Below, piece by piece: positions 48,421 through 56,234 of a stretch of 64,000 nucleotides of DNA. The notes beneath the pieces were generated by a model. That model did no database searches, was not told the origin of the DNA, and worked only from the letters and a program-made list of their open reading frames with translations. Position 1 is the stretch's first letter. The number at the start of each line of letters is the position of its first letter. A program made the position numbers and the translations under genes. The stretch is from contig JACCFC020000003.1 of the NCBI GenBank assembly GCA_020830965.2, positions 18,420 through 82,419 of the forward strand. The letters are read 5' to 3'. The stretch comes from Neisseriaceae bacterium TC5R-5. GTDB lineage: Bacteria > Pseudomonadota > Gammaproteobacteria > Burkholderiales > Chromobacteriaceae.

Positions 48421-50325
48421 TCACTGCAAAGCCCGCGCGATAAACTGGCGCGGCACCCGGCTACGCGGCACTCGTACCGAAAACCAGGAACGAACATCCT
48501 CGTCCAGACCAATGCCATGCATAAAGTTATACAAAGCTTTATTCAGCCCCTGTCCCAGCAGCGCATGATCGGTACCGGTAGGGTCATCAAAGCCAACATC
48601 ATTCTGCGCAAACGATACTGGCGGCAAAGGCTGTAAAGTGACGCCATACTCCTGCGGATGTTGTCCCACCGGCGAATGCACCGTACAAACAAAGCGGTGA
48701 AAAAACCCTGACTGGATACAACCACAATCAAACAACTGCCGCACATACTCCAGCGCATCCACCGTGTCCTGCACCGTTTGTGTCGGAAAGCCATACATTA
48801 AATAAGCATGCACCAGCACCCCGGCCTCACTGAACGCCTGCGTCACCCGCGCCACTTGCTCTACCGACACGCCTTTTTTCATCAGCTTGAGCAGACGATC
48901 TGACGCCACTTCCAAACCGCCGGAAATCGCGATACAACCACTGGCGGCCAACAACTGACACAACTCCGGGCTAAACGATTTCTCAAAGCGGATATTGCCC
49001 CACCAGCTAATCGCCACCTGACGCCGCAACAGTTCTTCCGCCAGCGCCTTCAAGACTTTAGGGGGGGCAGCCTCATCGACAAAATGAAAGCCAGTCTGCC
49101 CGGTCTCCGCGATAATCGCCTCGATTCTATCCACCAGAATGCTGGCGGAAGCGGTTTCGTAGCGCGAAATATAATCCAGGCTGACATCGCAAAAGCTACA
49201 CTTTTTCCAATAACAGCCATGCGCCACCGTCAACTTGTTCCAACGCCCATCCGACCACAAACGGTGCATGGGATTTAACATATCCAGCAAGGACAAATAG
49301 CGCTGCAGTGGCAAGCCATCCCAGGTGGGCGTCCCCACCTCGGCAAACGGTACGTCCGGCTCCTGCATATTGATATAACGCACATTGCCACTCTCCTGCT
49401 CACGCACAAAAGTCCGCACTAACCGGCTCTGCGCGCGCCGACCCTGTATATGCTCCAGCATGGCCAGCAAGGGACGCTCACCCGCGTCCAGCGTGACAAA
49501 ATCAAAATAATCAAACACCCGTGGTTCAGCCAACTGGCGTAACTCGGTATTGACAAAGCCACCACCCAGAGACAGTTTCAGCGTCGGAAACTGTGCCTTG
49601 ATACATTGCGCAATACGAAACGCCGCATACACCGCACCGGGAAACGGCACCGAAACCAGCACCACATCGGGCTGATGGCGGGTAATAGCTTGGAGCGTTA
49701 AGTCGCGTAAAGTGCGATCTATCCGATTCAACGGTGCCGCCAACGCCTGCGCCAGCGGCTCGAACGTGGGCTGGCTTTGCGCCAGGGATTCAGCATAACG
49801 GACAAATTCAAAACGCGGGTCCACCACATCGCGCAACACATCGGCCAGATCATTCAAGTATAAGGTAGCCAAATGGCGCGCCCTATCCTGCACCCCCAGC
49901 GCGCCAAAGGCCCAGGCCAGCGGATCGCCGCCCTCCTCGTCGATATACACGTCCAGCGCAGCAAAGCGCGGCCCCTCCGGCAGAAACTGACGGCTGACAA
50001 TACGATGCGCCAAGGTGCTATCACGTCCTTGTAGAAACGCGATGGTCGGCGTGATGGTCGCCAGATAGCGCGGCCACAACGCCAAAAAAGCCTGCACCGC
50101 TGACGTCTGCGCACGCGGTGACAGCGCCTCGGCCTCCTGCTGTAGCTGCTGCAGACTATCCGGCGACAGCAGCTGCAACACCAGCGCCAGTGCCAGATCC
50201 TCTTGCTCCGCGCTGATCTGCTGCGCACGTAAAAAACCGGTTAAATACGCGGTAGACGGATAAGGTGTATTCAGCTGAGTCATCGGCGGAATCAGCGACA
50301 ACACCCGGATAGACGCAGCACTCAT
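48421..50325 (-). CDS. B12-binding domain radical SAM protein
   Basis: A 634-residue protein. The N-terminal region (about 1-300) contains a cobalamin-binding-type fold (DVVLVSVPFPGAVYAAFRIA, LSLGGGFVNTELRQ). A radical SAM core follows, with the cluster motif HGCYWKKCSFCD, in which the first two cysteines are four residues apart (CX4CX2C) rather than the common three. Downstream are GGLEVASDRLLKLMKKGVS and VLVHAYLMYGFPTQT. The start is ATG 50325 (GAGG 7 bases upstream); an in-frame TTG at 50331 precedes it. Proteins of this class often methylate or rearrange unreactive carbons; the substrate is not evident. Confidence 0.85.
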   Translation of the reverse strand: MSAASIRVLSLIPPMTQLNTPYPSTAYLTGFLRAQQISAEQEDLALALVLQLLSPDSLQQLQQEAEALSPRAQTSAVQAFLALWPRYLATITPTIAFLQGRDSTLAHRIVSRQFLPEGPRFAALDVYIDEEGGDPLAWAFGALGVQDRARHLATLYLNDLADVLRDVVDPRFEFVRYAESLAQSQPTFEPLAQALAAPLNRIDRTLRDLTLQAITRHQPDVVLVSVPFPGAVYAAFRIAQCIKAQFPTLKLSLGGGFVNTELRQLAEPRVFDYFDFVTLDAGERPLLAMLEHIQGRRAQSRLVRTFVREQESGNVRYINMQEPDVPFAEVGTPTWDGLPLQRYLSLLDMLNPMHRLWSDGRWNKLTVAHGCYWKKCSFCDVSLDYISRYETASASILVDRIEAIIAETGQTGFHFVDEAAPPKVLKALAEELLRRQVAISWWGNIRFEKSFSPELCQLLAASGCIAISGGLEVASDRLLKLMKKGVSVEQVARVTQAFSEAGVLVHAYLMYGFPTQTVQDTVDALEYVRQLFDCGCIQSGFFHRFVCTVHSPVGQHPQEYGVTLQPLPPVSFAQNDVGFDDPTGTDHALLGQGLNKALYNFMHGIGLDEDVRSWFSVRVPRSRVPRQFIARALQ

Positions 50326-50476
50326 ACGCAAACCTCAGCCAGGTAATACCCAAAATAAAGCCCCTGCGCGGGGCCAGAGAACAAACACACAGTCAACATC
50401 ATGATCTTGATAAAAAATGCAAAAGGCAGGCGGCCATGATAACGGTAAGCAGGCCGTAACACACATAGGTTTATCC

Positions 50477-50555
50477 GTAGAGATAAGGCATGCCTTGTCT
50501 CGGTGCATAGGGGACGGTGTTGATGTCGGTGTTGATGTAGAGACAAGGCATGCCT
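50477..50555. repeat. Two direct copies of a GCATGC-centred palindromic repeat
   Basis: GTAGAGA(T/C)AAGGCATGCCT occurs at 50477-50495 and again exactly 60 bases later at 50537-50555. The first copy continues as an imperfect palindrome (GAGA-T-AAGGCATGCCTT-G-TCTC). The second copy is truncated after CCT. Similar GAGAC...GCATGC...GTCTC palindromes occur as dispersed repeats in various bacteria. Confidence 0.65.
50515..50538. repeat. 12-bp perfect tandem duplication
   Basis: CGGTGTTGATGT is repeated head to tail (50515-50526 and 50527-50538) between the two palindromic repeats. Confidence 0.7.
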
Positions 50556-50797
50556 AACGGGGATTTTTATTTCCGTCTAAACCGCGTGGCTTAAGCGATG
50601 ACACCGCTTATACAGCAGCTTGAACAGGTCATGAATTATTTGTTAAGAATGATGACAAAGGATAATTAATTACGATAACATACTCATAGAGACTAGCAAT
50701 TCACCAGTCTTCTGCTTGGTAACAGACGCCCAAGATCTGCCCTCATTACGAAAGAAACTAAGCGCTTATTTCTCAACACACTCTGGAGAGTCCCTTA

Positions 50798-53700
50798 ATG
50801 AACAGAATTTTCAATCTTATCTGGAATACCACCATCGCCGGTTGGGTCGTCGCCAGCGAGCACAGCCGTCGTCAGGGCAAACCCGGCAGCGGACGGCGTG
50901 GCGCTTTAGCGCTCTTAGCCAGCGCGGCGCTAAGTGGCGGTGTAGCGGCTGCAGATTTACCCAGCGGCGGCATTATCAAGCAGGGCACTGGCAGTATCAG
51001 CCAGCCGAATGGCCAGCAGATGAACATCCAACAAAACACTCCCAAACTCGCCATCGAATGGCAGAGCTTTGATGTCGGTGCCAACAATAAGGTGAACTTC
51101 CAGCAGCCCAATAGCAGCGCCATCGCCTTAAACCGCGTCGTCGGTACCAATGGCTCGCAGATTCTGGGTCAACTCACGTCCAATGGCCGAGTGTTTCTGG
51201 TTAATCCAAACGGCATTCTGTTTGGCAGCAATGCACAGGTGAATGTCGGCGGGCTGGTGGCATCAACACTGGACATGAGTCTGGTTGATTTCGCTAGCAG
51301 CCGCTACCGCCTCCAGGGCGGCAGCGCACCAGCCAGCGTAACTAACCAAGGGACGATTGTGGCGGATGGCGGCAGCGTCGCGCTATTGGGGGGCAAGGTC
51401 AGCAATGAAGGCTATATCCAGGCCAATCTGGGAAGTGTCACGCTGGCCGCCGGTCAAGCCATCACCGTCGATTTTGTCGGCGATGGCTTGCTGAACGTGC
51501 AATTGAACGGCGCAGCCAGCAATGCTCTAGCGTACAACGATGGTTACATCAAAGCCGATGGTGGCCAGGTGCTACTGGCCGCACAGCACAGTAATGCGCT
51601 GCTGAATATGGTCGTTAATAACCAAGGCGCTATTGAAGCGCTCAGTCTGGAAGACCGCGCGGGCCGGATTATTCTCAACGGCAGCAGTCAGGGCACGGTA
51701 CAAGCAGATGGCTGGATGAGCAGTACCGGCATCGACAACAGCGATGCTGGCAATATCACGGTTCAGGGCCAAAACATCAATCTGAATGCACAACTGGATA
51801 ATGGTAGTTATGGCACCGGTCGTGGCGGCAATGTACAGATAAGCGCCGACAAGCTGCTGCAATTCAATGGCCAGATCGACGTTAGCAGTGTCAATGGTCA
51901 GGGCGGTAATGTACTAACACGCGGTCAGCAGTTATCACTGGGCGCGAATAGCTATGTCGATAGCCGTGGCAGCAATGGCCAGACCGGTAATTGGCAGTTG
52001 GCAGCCAACCAGCTTGCCGTGGGTAGCGGCAGTGGGCAGCTAGGTGCAGCCACCATCGTCAACAGCTTACGTACCAGTAATATCGAACTGCGCAGTCTGC
52101 AGGGTGACTTGGTAGTAAATAGCGACGTTAACTGGAATACCGCCAGCCAACTAACGCTCAGCGCGCAGAATAATGTGCTGCTGAATGCCAATCTCAAAGC
52201 CACCGGCCAAAATGCTGGTATTGCCTTTAATCATGGTACCGGTAGTGACTATCAGCTAACACAGGGCAAAACGGTTACTTTATCTGGCCAAGGTGCACGT
52301 TTTGCTGTGAATGGTGATGCCTATACGGTGATTCAGAACGCCAACCAGTTACAGGCCATGGAAAACAATCTGAGTGGTCGCTATGTACTGGGTAATACCA
52401 TTGACGCCAGTGCGACTGCGCAATGGAATGGCGGCCTCGGGTTTCGGCCGGTAGGATCAGTGGCTTGGCAATATGACCCCGTCCAAAACACCTATGTGCA
52501 GATAGACAATACGTTCAAAGGCACGCTCTCCGGCTTGGGCAACACCATCAACCAGTTAACGATTAAGCAAAACAATGCAGGCTACAGCGGATTGTTTGGC
52601 CGATCATCCGGCAATATACGCAATCTGGGGCTGGTGGGTGGCACCGTTGTCACCAACACGAAAGACTCGGGTGGCTATGCGGGTAGCTTGGTCGGCTGGC
52701 AGGAAGGTGGCCAGATACATGATGTCTACGCGCAAAATTTTAATATCATCAACAACACTATCAGCAGCGATGGCTGGTCCTACGATTCAACCATGGGTGG
52801 CTTAATTGGTTGGGCTAACAATCTCACTCTGCACAATGCTTATGCCACAGGAAACTTGACGGTACAAAACGGCATCTATTCCACCGCAGGCGGCTTGATT
52901 GGCCGGGTCGCCGACTCCACCATCGATAATGTTTATGCCACGGGCTCAATCACCGCTTACGGCATCCTCGGAGGCTTATTCGGTATCATGTACAACTCGA
53001 GTTTGAATGATGCCTATGCTACCGGCAATGTCACCGCCACCCGTACCCCTGACAACTATGGCGGCTCTAGCCTTGGTGGTCTGATAGGTTATATCGGTGG
53101 GGATACTTCGACATTGGATGGTTTCTCTGTCATTCACAATGTTTATGCCACGGGTGATGTCACAGTTGATCCGAACTCTAAAGGTTCCGCCGGGAATAGT
53201 GGTGGCTTGATCGGCTTTGCCTATAAGCTGGACCTCAGCAATGCCTATGCGAAAGGCAGAGTGACGGGGGAGGCCGGAGCGGGTGGTTTGATCGGTCAAG
53301 TGCTGGCGGCCAATATTCATGATGTGTACGCCACCGGGTCGGTGGAAGGCGCGATTGGATATGCTGGCGGACTCATTGGTTATGCCTCAGGCAGGCTCAA
53401 TCAGTTTAACAACACAACCACCATTCACGATGCCTACGCAACTGGCAATGTCACAGCGAGGGGCTGGACTGGTGGTGGGCTGATTGGCACGGGCGATAAT
53501 TTGAGTATTGATCGCGTCTACGCCACCGGGGCGGTACAGGCATTAAATAGCGGAACATCGAACAATGGCTTAGGCGTAGTCGCAGGGGGCTTGATAGGGT
53601 CGCTTTCCTATAGCTCACTGACCAATGCTCATGCAACGGGAGAGGTTAACGCCACCCTGTATAACAGCCTCAGCGGTGGCCTCATCGGACGGCTGGGTTA

Positions 53701-54379
53701 TGACTCAACGGTTAGCGATGTCTATGCTAGCGGCAAGGTGACTGCCGTTGGTGCAGCAGGCGGCTTGATCGGCAAGATAGAGGGCTCGAATGTCAATATT
53801 CTGCGTACACAGGCTAGCGGGAATGTCTCTGCACAAAGTTACGCTGGTGGCTTGGTAGGGGATATTTACACAGCGAGTGTGGATAATCTGCAGAGCAGCG
53901 TGAACATCGCTGATTCCTACGCTAGCGGGAGTGTGACAAGTAGCGGCTATGCCGGTGGTCTGGTGGGAGAAGCTTACACGCTGGATAATTATGCCTCTGC
54001 CAGCAGCCTGATTAACATCAGCAACTCTCATGCCAGTGGGAATGTGAACTCGACACGAACCGCTGGTGGCTTAATCGGTTATGCCCGTGTCGCGTTTGAA
54101 TCCTTCGCGTCGATCAACATCAATGGCTCCACGGCCAAAGGAGCGGTAACGTCGGATAATGTCGCAGCTGGTTTGGTGGGTGAGTATTCTTCTTTCAATG
54201 GCCAATTGAAGATCAGCAACACGAATGCCTATGGCAATATAACGGGCAAAACGGTTGACCCTATGATTGGCACTTTCGATAACTTTGGTGGCCGAGGCAG
54301 CGCCAAAATCATCCTCACCAACTCCTACAACTCTGGCACACTTAACGGCAATAAGTGCACCAGCCTTTACTGCAAGTAA
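50798..54379 (+). CDS. FHA/HMW-type two-partner-secretion exoprotein (TpsA) with GLUG repeats
   Basis: A 1193-residue exported protein. It opens with the extended signal peptide region of large Tps/autotransporter proteins (MNRIFNLIWN) and a cleavable signal to about residue 52. The TPS secretion domain follows (about 52-300), with NPNGILFG, the motif family needed for TpsB recognition. A beta-helix with about 15 GLUG-type repeats (GGLIG...NAYATGNVT) covers about 600-1165. The last residues are NGNKCTSLYCK; C1187 and C1192 are the only cysteines I see. HMW1 of Haemophilus uses a C-terminal disulfide loop to stay anchored in its transporter, so surface anchoring is possible. No tpsB gene is within the window. 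A strong terminator follows. Confidence 0.88.
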   Translation: MNRIFNLIWNTTIAGWVVASEHSRRQGKPGSGRRGALALLASAALSGGVAAADLPSGGIIKQGTGSISQPNGQQMNIQQNTPKLAIEWQSFDVGANNKVNFQQPNSSAIALNRVVGTNGSQILGQLTSNGRVFLVNPNGILFGSNAQVNVGGLVASTLDMSLVDFASSRYRLQGGSAPASVTNQGTIVADGGSVALLGGKVSNEGYIQANLGSVTLAAGQAITVDFVGDGLLNVQLNGAASNALAYNDGYIKADGGQVLLAAQHSNALLNMVVNNQGAIEALSLEDRAGRIILNGSSQGTVQADGWMSSTGIDNSDAGNITVQGQNINLNAQLDNGSYGTGRGGNVQISADKLLQFNGQIDVSSVNGQGGNVLTRGQQLSLGANSYVDSRGSNGQTGNWQLAANQLAVGSGSGQLGAATIVNSLRTSNIELRSLQGDLVVNSDVNWNTASQLTLSAQNNVLLNANLKATGQNAGIAFNHGTGSDYQLTQGKTVTLSGQGARFAVNGDAYTVIQNANQLQAMENNLSGRYVLGNTIDASATAQWNGGLGFRPVGSVAWQYDPVQNTYVQIDNTFKGTLSGLGNTINQLTIKQNNAGYSGLFGRSSGNIRNLGLVGGTVVTNTKDSGGYAGSLVGWQEGGQIHDVYAQNFNIINNTISSDGWSYDSTMGGLIGWANNLTLHNAYATGNLTVQNGIYSTAGGLIGRVADSTIDNVYATGSITAYGILGGLFGIMYNSSLNDAYATGNVTATRTPDNYGGSSLGGLIGYIGGDTSTLDGFSVIHNVYATGDVTVDPNSKGSAGNSGGLIGFAYKLDLSNAYAKGRVTGEAGAGGLIGQVLAANIHDVYATGSVEGAIGYAGGLIGYASGRLNQFNNTTTIHDAYATGNVTARGWTGGGLIGTGDNLSIDRVYATGAVQALNSGTSNNGLGVVAGGLIGSLSYSSLTNAHATGEVNATLYNSLSGGLIGRLGYDSTVSDVYASGKVTAVGAAGGLIGKIEGSNVNILRTQASGNVSAQSYAGGLVGDIYTASVDNLQSSVNIADSYASGSVTSSGYAGGLVGEAYTLDNYASASSLINISNSHASGNVNSTRTAGGLIGYARVAFESFASININGSTAKGAVTSDNVAAGLVGEYSSFNGQLKISNTNAYGNITGKTVDPMIGTFDNFGGRGSAKIILTNSYNSGTLNGNKCTSLYCK

Positions 54380-54391
54380 TCACCTCACCTC

Positions 54392-54418
54392 AAGCCCGGC
54401 AAACTGCCGGGCTTTTTT
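54392..54418 (+). terminator. Rho-independent terminator of the exoprotein gene
   Basis: AAGCCCGGCA-AAC-TGCCGGGCTT forms a 10-bp GC-rich stem with a 3-base loop, followed by T residues, 12 bases after the stop. Confidence 0.92.
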
Positions 54419-54500
54419 GATTCCGCAATACCTAGGCGACTTGCCATCTACCGCTCACCTTGCGGCGCATGAACTCAACCGCAAGCAAAGCATGGATTAG

Positions 54501-54610
54501 AACCGCTAACAAAACCTCGAAGAGTCCCTGAGCCGAGGCGCGCCGACGCAGACAATACAACGTAGTACGGCAAGGAGGCGCAACGCTAGATCAGGGGGTT
54601 GTTAGCGGCT
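54501..54610 (-). repeat. MITE-like 110-bp repeat, copy 2 (inverted relative to copy 1)
   Basis: The reverse complement aligns end to end with 45011-45120, sharing CGCCTCCTTGCCGTA, GTCTGCGTCGGCGCGCC and CTCAGGG. The terminal repeats (CCGCTAACAA type) are slightly decayed. It lies after the exoprotein terminator. The rest of the gap (54611-54763) shows nothing I can name. Confidence 0.8.
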
Positions 54611-54763
54611 CTTATTGGCAGTGTTTGTTCGGCTTTGGGTAGTGAGTGCGGACAGTGGATGACACGGCTGGCGCACCAGCGCGATTTGTAAGATTAGTTG
54701 AGACATTCGGAACACAGCCAGCAACGCCGGTCGCTGCCTCCTTAATATGGGTTACGATAAGCG

Positions 54764-55042
54764 TCAAAAAGTATATGGCGGGCTTTCGGGCTTTTCCTGC
54801 TGTTGTCTAATCTTGAGAATGGTGGCCTTATCCTTCGCACGTTGCAGATCAGCCACCGTCAGTACCTGATACACCAGCCCTATCGCCAGCAGGTCAATCA
54901 GATAGTCTTTGCTGAAAATGGGATAGCCCTCCCACTCGCTACCTGCTTCGCCCAGGATTTCTGCATTGGTAATGATGACGGGGTGACCGCCAATCACATC
55001 GATCGCAAAATGATCCTCTTCTATTTTTTGCAAAACATGCAT
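54764..55042 (-). CDS. Small protein of unknown function
   Basis: A 92-residue protein. ATG 55042 is preceded by a perfect AGGAGG 6 bases upstream, making expression likely. The sequence is soluble and acidic to mixed (MHVLQKIEEDHFAIDVIGGH, IFSKDYLIDLLAIGLVYQVL), with a lysine/glutamine-rich C-terminal helix. It has no signal peptide or membrane helix. I do not recognise the family. It is divergent from the BetR-type regulator, so the two may share control. Confidence 0.65.
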   Translation of the reverse strand: MHVLQKIEEDHFAIDVIGGHPVIITNAEILGEAGSEWEGYPIFSKDYLIDLLAIGLVYQVLTVADLQRAKDKATILKIRQQQEKPESPPYTF

Positions 55043-55252
55043 AAAACACCTCCTGAAACCTTGGCTATTTGTGCATCTTTCAAACAATTCATGTTGTTGA
55101 AAATTGCACATACTGCATTATTCATAAATAATTAATAAAAACAATGTGTAGATAACTTTTTTTTGCATAACACCCATACTATTTGCCAGTAAATGCAATT
55201 ACTGATAGGCTAATTTTCGTCTTGCTATTAAAATAAGTCAGGTCAAATAACC
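55043..55252. promoter_or_regulatory. AT-rich divergent promoter region
   Basis: These 210 bases separate the small unknown gene from the regulator gene. They are rich in A/T, but I could not fix a clear -35/-10 pair for either side. Autoregulation by the neighbouring HTH protein would act here. Confidence 0.35.
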
Positions 55253-56161
55253 ATGACAAATAATTTCAAAACCCATTTCCTGATACGCTTGAATCAGCTG
55301 CTAATGCTGCGTGGCATTGCCGAACGCGAGCGTAATAACTGGTTACGCAGCTTGCTGGAAATTGATCTTTCCAGCGCCAACCGCAAACTTAAAGGGGGAA
55401 TTGCCTTTAGCCTGGAAGAGGTGGTTAAAGTGGCCAGGTCGTTAAATTCCAGCACAGACTATCTGTTCGGCTTAAAACAAACCACACGTCTGGATACCTT
55501 GGCCGGACATTACTTTCAGGGTTTGGGCGTAGAAACGACGCTGCTCAGCAGCCGCCTGCCAGACAAAACCGTCATGACCGTACTAGCCAGCATGCCGGGT
55601 AGCCTCTCGCACACCACGCAGTTAATCAGTTGGCTGTCTTCTTGCCCGGTGCAAACTGTCACCACCGAATTAGCCGCCTGGCAAGCCGTTGACCGCCCCG
55701 GCTGGTTATTAGCACCGGCAGCTCAGGCCCCAAACCAGCTCGCTCAGCACAATGTCTATGCTTATTTGAAGTTGGATGTGGTACTGGGGGCTTACCGTAT
55801 TGCCATAGTGGATAGCCGAGAGGAAGACACCACCGTGATGCAGGGCCTGTTAGAGCAGGCGGGTTACTTAACGGCAACATTCAGCAATATGGAGCACTTA
55901 CAAATGGCGCAGGAGCAAGAGCGCTACGATGCTTTTATTCTGGACTGGTCATTAGGACGTGGAGAAACGAGCGAACCGCTCATGCAATACATCAGGGAAA
56001 AATACGGGGCGGATATTCCTATCGTGCTGCTGACTGGCGAAGCCAACGAAAGCGATATTGAGCGTGCAATTGATTTGTATAGTGTGCGCTATTTTCAAAA
56101 AAATGGCTTATTTCGGCCCATGATTGCACAACTGAAGCAAGATTTACGTCAACAGGCGTAA
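55253..56161 (+). CDS. BetR-type HTH regulator with C-terminal receiver-like domain
   Basis: A 302-residue protein. Residues 1-75 form a helix-turn-helix of the BetR type (FLIRLNQLLMLRGIAERERN, DLSSANRKLKGGIAFSLEEV). A linker of about 100 residues follows, then a response-regulator receiver fold (about 180-300). Receiver landmarks are present: D187 (IVDSREED), the phosphorylatable D231 (FILDWSLG), T261 (LLTGEAN) and K283 (YFQKNG). The order is the reverse of typical response regulators, with the DNA-binding part first. No histidine kinase gene is adjacent. A bidirectional terminator separates it from alaS. Confidence 0.8.
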   Translation: MTNNFKTHFLIRLNQLLMLRGIAERERNNWLRSLLEIDLSSANRKLKGGIAFSLEEVVKVARSLNSSTDYLFGLKQTTRLDTLAGHYFQGLGVETTLLSSRLPDKTVMTVLASMPGSLSHTTQLISWLSSCPVQTVTTELAAWQAVDRPGWLLAPAAQAPNQLAQHNVYAYLKLDVVLGAYRIAIVDSREEDTTVMQGLLEQAGYLTATFSNMEHLQMAQEQERYDAFILDWSLGRGETSEPLMQYIREKYGADIPIVLLTGEANESDIERAIDLYSVRYFQKNGLFRPMIAQLKQDLRQQA

Positions 56162-56186
56162 AACGCACAAACCATGCTCTTCAAAC

Positions 56187-56216
56187 AAAACAGCCACGGC
56201 ATTGCCGTGGCTGTTT
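56187..56216. terminator. Bidirectional terminator between the BetR-type gene and alaS
   Basis: AAAACAGCCACGGC-AT-TGCCGTGGCTGTTTT forms a stem of about 14 bp with A and T flanks on both sides, so it can end both converging transcripts. Confidence 0.9.
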
Positions 56217-56234
56217 TCATTAACGACGTCAGAT

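Larger units (their letters stand above)
50326..50797. promoter_or_regulatory. Divergent intergenic region, 470 bp, with short repeats
   Basis: It holds promoters for the minus-strand radical SAM gene and the plus-strand exoprotein gene. For the latter, TTGTTA, 17 bases and TAATTA (about 50640-50668) is a weak candidate. Two short palindromic repeats and a 12-bp tandem duplication lie at 50477-50555. I see no gene. Confidence 0.4.

Noticed and set aside
52600-54250. Periodic repeats considered as a CRISPR-like array
   Set aside because: The periodicity comes from GLUG protein repeats in one long reading frame; the nucleotide repeats are imperfect and have no constant spacer length.
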